This document shows positions 6,650 through 7,917 of a DNA stretch of 7,917 nucleotides, in pieces. Location of the stretch: NCBI GenBank assembly GCA_015711695.1, contig JACVIW010000104.1:1-7917 (forward strand), in the 5' to 3' direction. The position numbers and the translations under genes were made by a program. Numbering within the stretch: position 1 is the stretch's first letter; every line of letters starts with the position of its first letter. A model generated the notes under the pieces. That model was not told the DNA's origin. It saw nothing but the letters and a program-made list of their open reading frames with translations, and ran no database searches. This DNA is from Candidatus Geohydrothermomicrobium daggyaiense (GTDB lineage: Bacteria; Actinomycetota; Geothermincolia; Fen-727; JACVIW01).

Positions 6650-6671
6650 AAAAAAGCGCTCTTTTTCGCTT
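6650..6671 (-). terminator. Weak terminator-like hairpin between PNP and ahcY genes
   Basis: On the minus strand AAGCG (6671-6667) and CGCTT (6658-6654) form a 5-bp stem with an 8-nt A-rich loop, running into six T (6655-6650). The stem is short and A/T-rich flanks make it near-symmetric, so it may attenuate rather than stop transcription into ahcY, or be fortuitous. Confidence 0.3.
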
Positions 6672-6866
6672 AAAAAAGCCTCATAATACTGGCTCCAGGA
6701 CGCGCATAAAAGAACAAAACCCAGAGCGTTTCCCCACATTTTACACGGAATCAAGCCCTGGTAAGACCGTTTCCAATTTCCAACTGGAATCCTATGGCTT
6801 AAATTTTAAAACGCTAAGCCTTACAAACATCCACCTTTCACTAAAATGAACCACGATGACAATGCT
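6672..6866. other. Intergenic region with inverted repeats, PNP gene to ahcY
   Basis: No reading frame is supported. Two symmetric elements stand out: GGCTTA/TAAGCC at 6796-6801 and 6815-6820 (6-bp stem, 13-nt A/T-rich loop, no T-run after it), and TTCCA-ac-TGGAA at 6778-6789, operator-like. A TATTAT box without a good -35 lies at 6682-6687 on the minus strand. I looked for a SAH or SAM riboswitch ahead of ahcY and recognise none. Confidence 0.35.
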
Positions 6867-7715
6867 TTAAAGCCCTTTAATCAATGGATAAGTATGGGCA
6901 AGAAGGGAGTCGAGATAGCCTTCGAGAACTTTTGCCCTGCTTCTTGTTACCCGTAATACCTCCTCATGAGTCAGGCCGGGAGCCCTGGACGGTAGCAGCG
7001 TATTTGATATACAGCACATTATTGCAACCTCAAGTCCCAAAAACGCTGCGCATACCGCTTCGGGTATTGAGGACATCCCAACAGCATCAGCACCAGCCAT
7101 TCTCAAAAAAGCGGCCTCCGCGTCAGTCTCATACGTCGGTCCTTTCACATAAGCATAGACCCCCTGCTCGCATCTCGTTTGTTGAGGTAGAGCTGCTTTT
7201 ATAGCTTCCCGCCACTCGTGTTTGTAGATCCCGGCCAGATTAACGTGAATCGAACGGGAATCGTCAAGCCTCAAATCAGAAAGAGGGTTTTCCCCCAGGA
7301 GAAAAATATGGTCCCGCACTATCATCAGGTCACCTGGAATATAAAGTGGGTTCAAACCTCCTGCCGCGCTTAGCATCACAACCGCTTTCAACCCGCGGCG
7401 CGCGTAAGCGAATATCGGGAATGAAACATCCAAAGCGCTCAAACCCTCATAGCAATGAAGCCTTCCTTCCTGAACAAGGAGAGGGCCATTTTCCGTTGTG
7501 TAATTCAAAACCCTTCCCTTATGCCCAGCAACAGTTGGAACAGCGAAACCCGGTATATCTTTAAAATCCACAGCGTGACTGACGCGCCTCTCGTCAATCA
7601 AAGCATCCCAGCCCGATCCAAGCACCACCGCTATACCCGAAACTTCTCCAAGGCGCTCGGAAAGAAACTCGGCGGCAAGTTCGACGCTCCAGTCAAAATC
7701 TTTCACGTTTTCCAT
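6867..7715 (-). CDS. Purine nucleoside phosphorylase (PNP/MTAP family, trimeric type)
   Basis: It phosphorolyses purine nucleosides to free base and ribose-1-phosphate in the cytoplasm. The 282-residue protein matches the trimeric PNP/MTAP family: V-V-L-G-S-G-W (30-36), G-H-K-G-R (64-68), Y-E-G (89-91), L-S-A-A-G-G-L-N (115-122), G-P-T-Y-E-T (192-197), G-M-S-S-I-P-E (213-219) and I-S-N (236-238). The specificity residues are PNP-like: E196, N238 and H250 correspond to mammalian PNP E201, N243 and H257, whereas MTA phosphorylases carry Asp and a small hydrophobic residue at the latter two. Inosine or guanosine is the likelier substrate, even though the neighbour mtnA suggests methylthioadenosine. 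ATG 7715 has GGGTGA eight bases upstream; the in-frame GTG 7727 overlaps the preceding stop as GTGA. Either way it is translationally coupled to the isomerase gene. Confidence 0.88.
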   Translation of the reverse strand: MENVKDFDWSVELAAEFLSERLGEVSGIAVVLGSGWDALIDERRVSHAVDFKDIPGFAVPTVAGHKGRVLNYTTENGPLLVQEGRLHCYEGLSALDVSFPIFAYARRGLKAVVMLSAAGGLNPLYIPGDLMIVRDHIFLLGENPLSDLRLDDSRSIHVNLAGIYKHEWREAIKAALPQQTRCEQGVYAYVKGPTYETDAEAAFLRMAGADAVGMSSIPEAVCAAFLGLEVAIMCCISNTLLPSRAPGLTHEEVLRVTRSRAKVLEGYLDSLLAHTYPLIKGL

Positions 7716-7723
7716 AGCAAGTT

Positions 7724-7917
7724 TCACCCGCTAAAAGAATCGAGCCTCTTTTTCAGTTCATTTATTCTCTCCACAGGGGTGGGGTCTTCCCCGATCAGCA
7801 ATGAAAGATAGACGCTTAAGAAATCACCAAAATATATCAGATCGAACAGTTTCTCCGTTTCGCTCGCCCCTCGGGCACAGACTTGGGTAATTCTCGATAC
7901 GCTACCGCTGAGAATTT
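7724..7917 (-). CDS. Bifunctional phosphoglucose/phosphomannose isomerase, C-terminal fragment
   Basis: The last 63 residues of a protein whose beginning lies beyond the right edge; the reading frame runs from the edge to a TGA at 7726-7724. The tail contains A-R-G-A-S-E-T-E-K-L-F-D-L-I-Y-F-G-D-F-L-S-V-Y-L, then D-P-T-P-V-E-R-I-N-E-L-K-K-R-L. This matches the conserved C-terminus of the SIS-domain isomerases of archaea and Gram-positive bacteria that interconvert fructose-6-P with glucose-6-P and mannose-6-P. The catalytic SIS motifs are outside the window, so bifunctionality is from family knowledge. The stop overlaps the possible GTG start of the PNP gene. Together with the NDP-sugar pyrophosphorylase it suggests a hexose-phosphate to activated-mannose route. 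Confidence 0.83.
   Translation of the reverse strand, partial: ILSGSVSRITQVCARGASETEKLFDLIYFGDFLSVYLSLLIGEDPTPVERINELKKRLDSFSG

Noticed and set aside
6536..6754. Minus-strand 72-codon frame overlapping the start of ahcY
   Set aside because: It overlaps the ahcY 5' end out of frame, covers the terminator-like and promoter-like intergenic sequence, and its product has no recognisable features.

Overview
All recognisable genes in this window lie on the minus strand, so the transcriptional order runs from the right edge (7917) to the left edge (1). In that order: the 3' end of a bifunctional phosphoglucose/phosphomannose isomerase, a purine nucleoside phosphorylase (PNP), adenosylhomocysteinase, a degenerate class II aldolase-family protein, methylthioribose-1-phosphate isomerase (MtnA), a mannose-1-phosphate-guanylyltransferase-like NDP-sugar pyrophosphorylase, ComF, the anti-sigma factor FlgM, a 758-bp stretch without protein genes that holds a structured RNA, and the 5' end of a cold-shock protein that starts with GTG.

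Organism: a flagellated bacterium of moderate GC content. Good Shine-Dalgarno sequences, frequent TTG/GTG starts, the short (~418 aa) form of adenosylhomocysteinase and the SIS-type isomerase suggest a deep-branching, probably anaerobic Gram-positive lineage (deep Actinomycetota or Bacillota). This is inference; no rRNA gene or lineage marker is present.

Right half (2208-7917): two themes are interleaved. The isomerase and the NDP-sugar pyrophosphorylase fit mannose-6-P to activated-hexose metabolism for cell-surface polysaccharide. The four genes between them handle by-products of S-adenosylmethionine: AhcY splits SAH, PNP phosphorolyses the nucleoside, MtnA isomerises methylthioribose-1-P (or 5-deoxyribose-1-P), and a class II aldolase would normally finish the route to DHAP plus an aldehyde. 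However, the PNP carries PNP-type rather than MTAP-type specificity residues, and the aldolase homologue has lost its zinc histidines, so the textbook pathway does not close with these proteins alone.

Left half (1-2207): ComF (DNA uptake) and FlgM (flagellar checkpoint) are followed by a candidate noncoding RNA at 506-292 (minus). It has an 11-bp closing helix, nested internal helices and a 7-bp perfect loop pseudoknot, and lies just downstream of a good sigma-70-type promoter. Size, complexity and position near comF make the raiA-motif RNA class my leading guess, without proof. Upstream of flgM, two 15-bp direct repeats with a 20-bp period abut a promoter-like sequence and look like an activator site.
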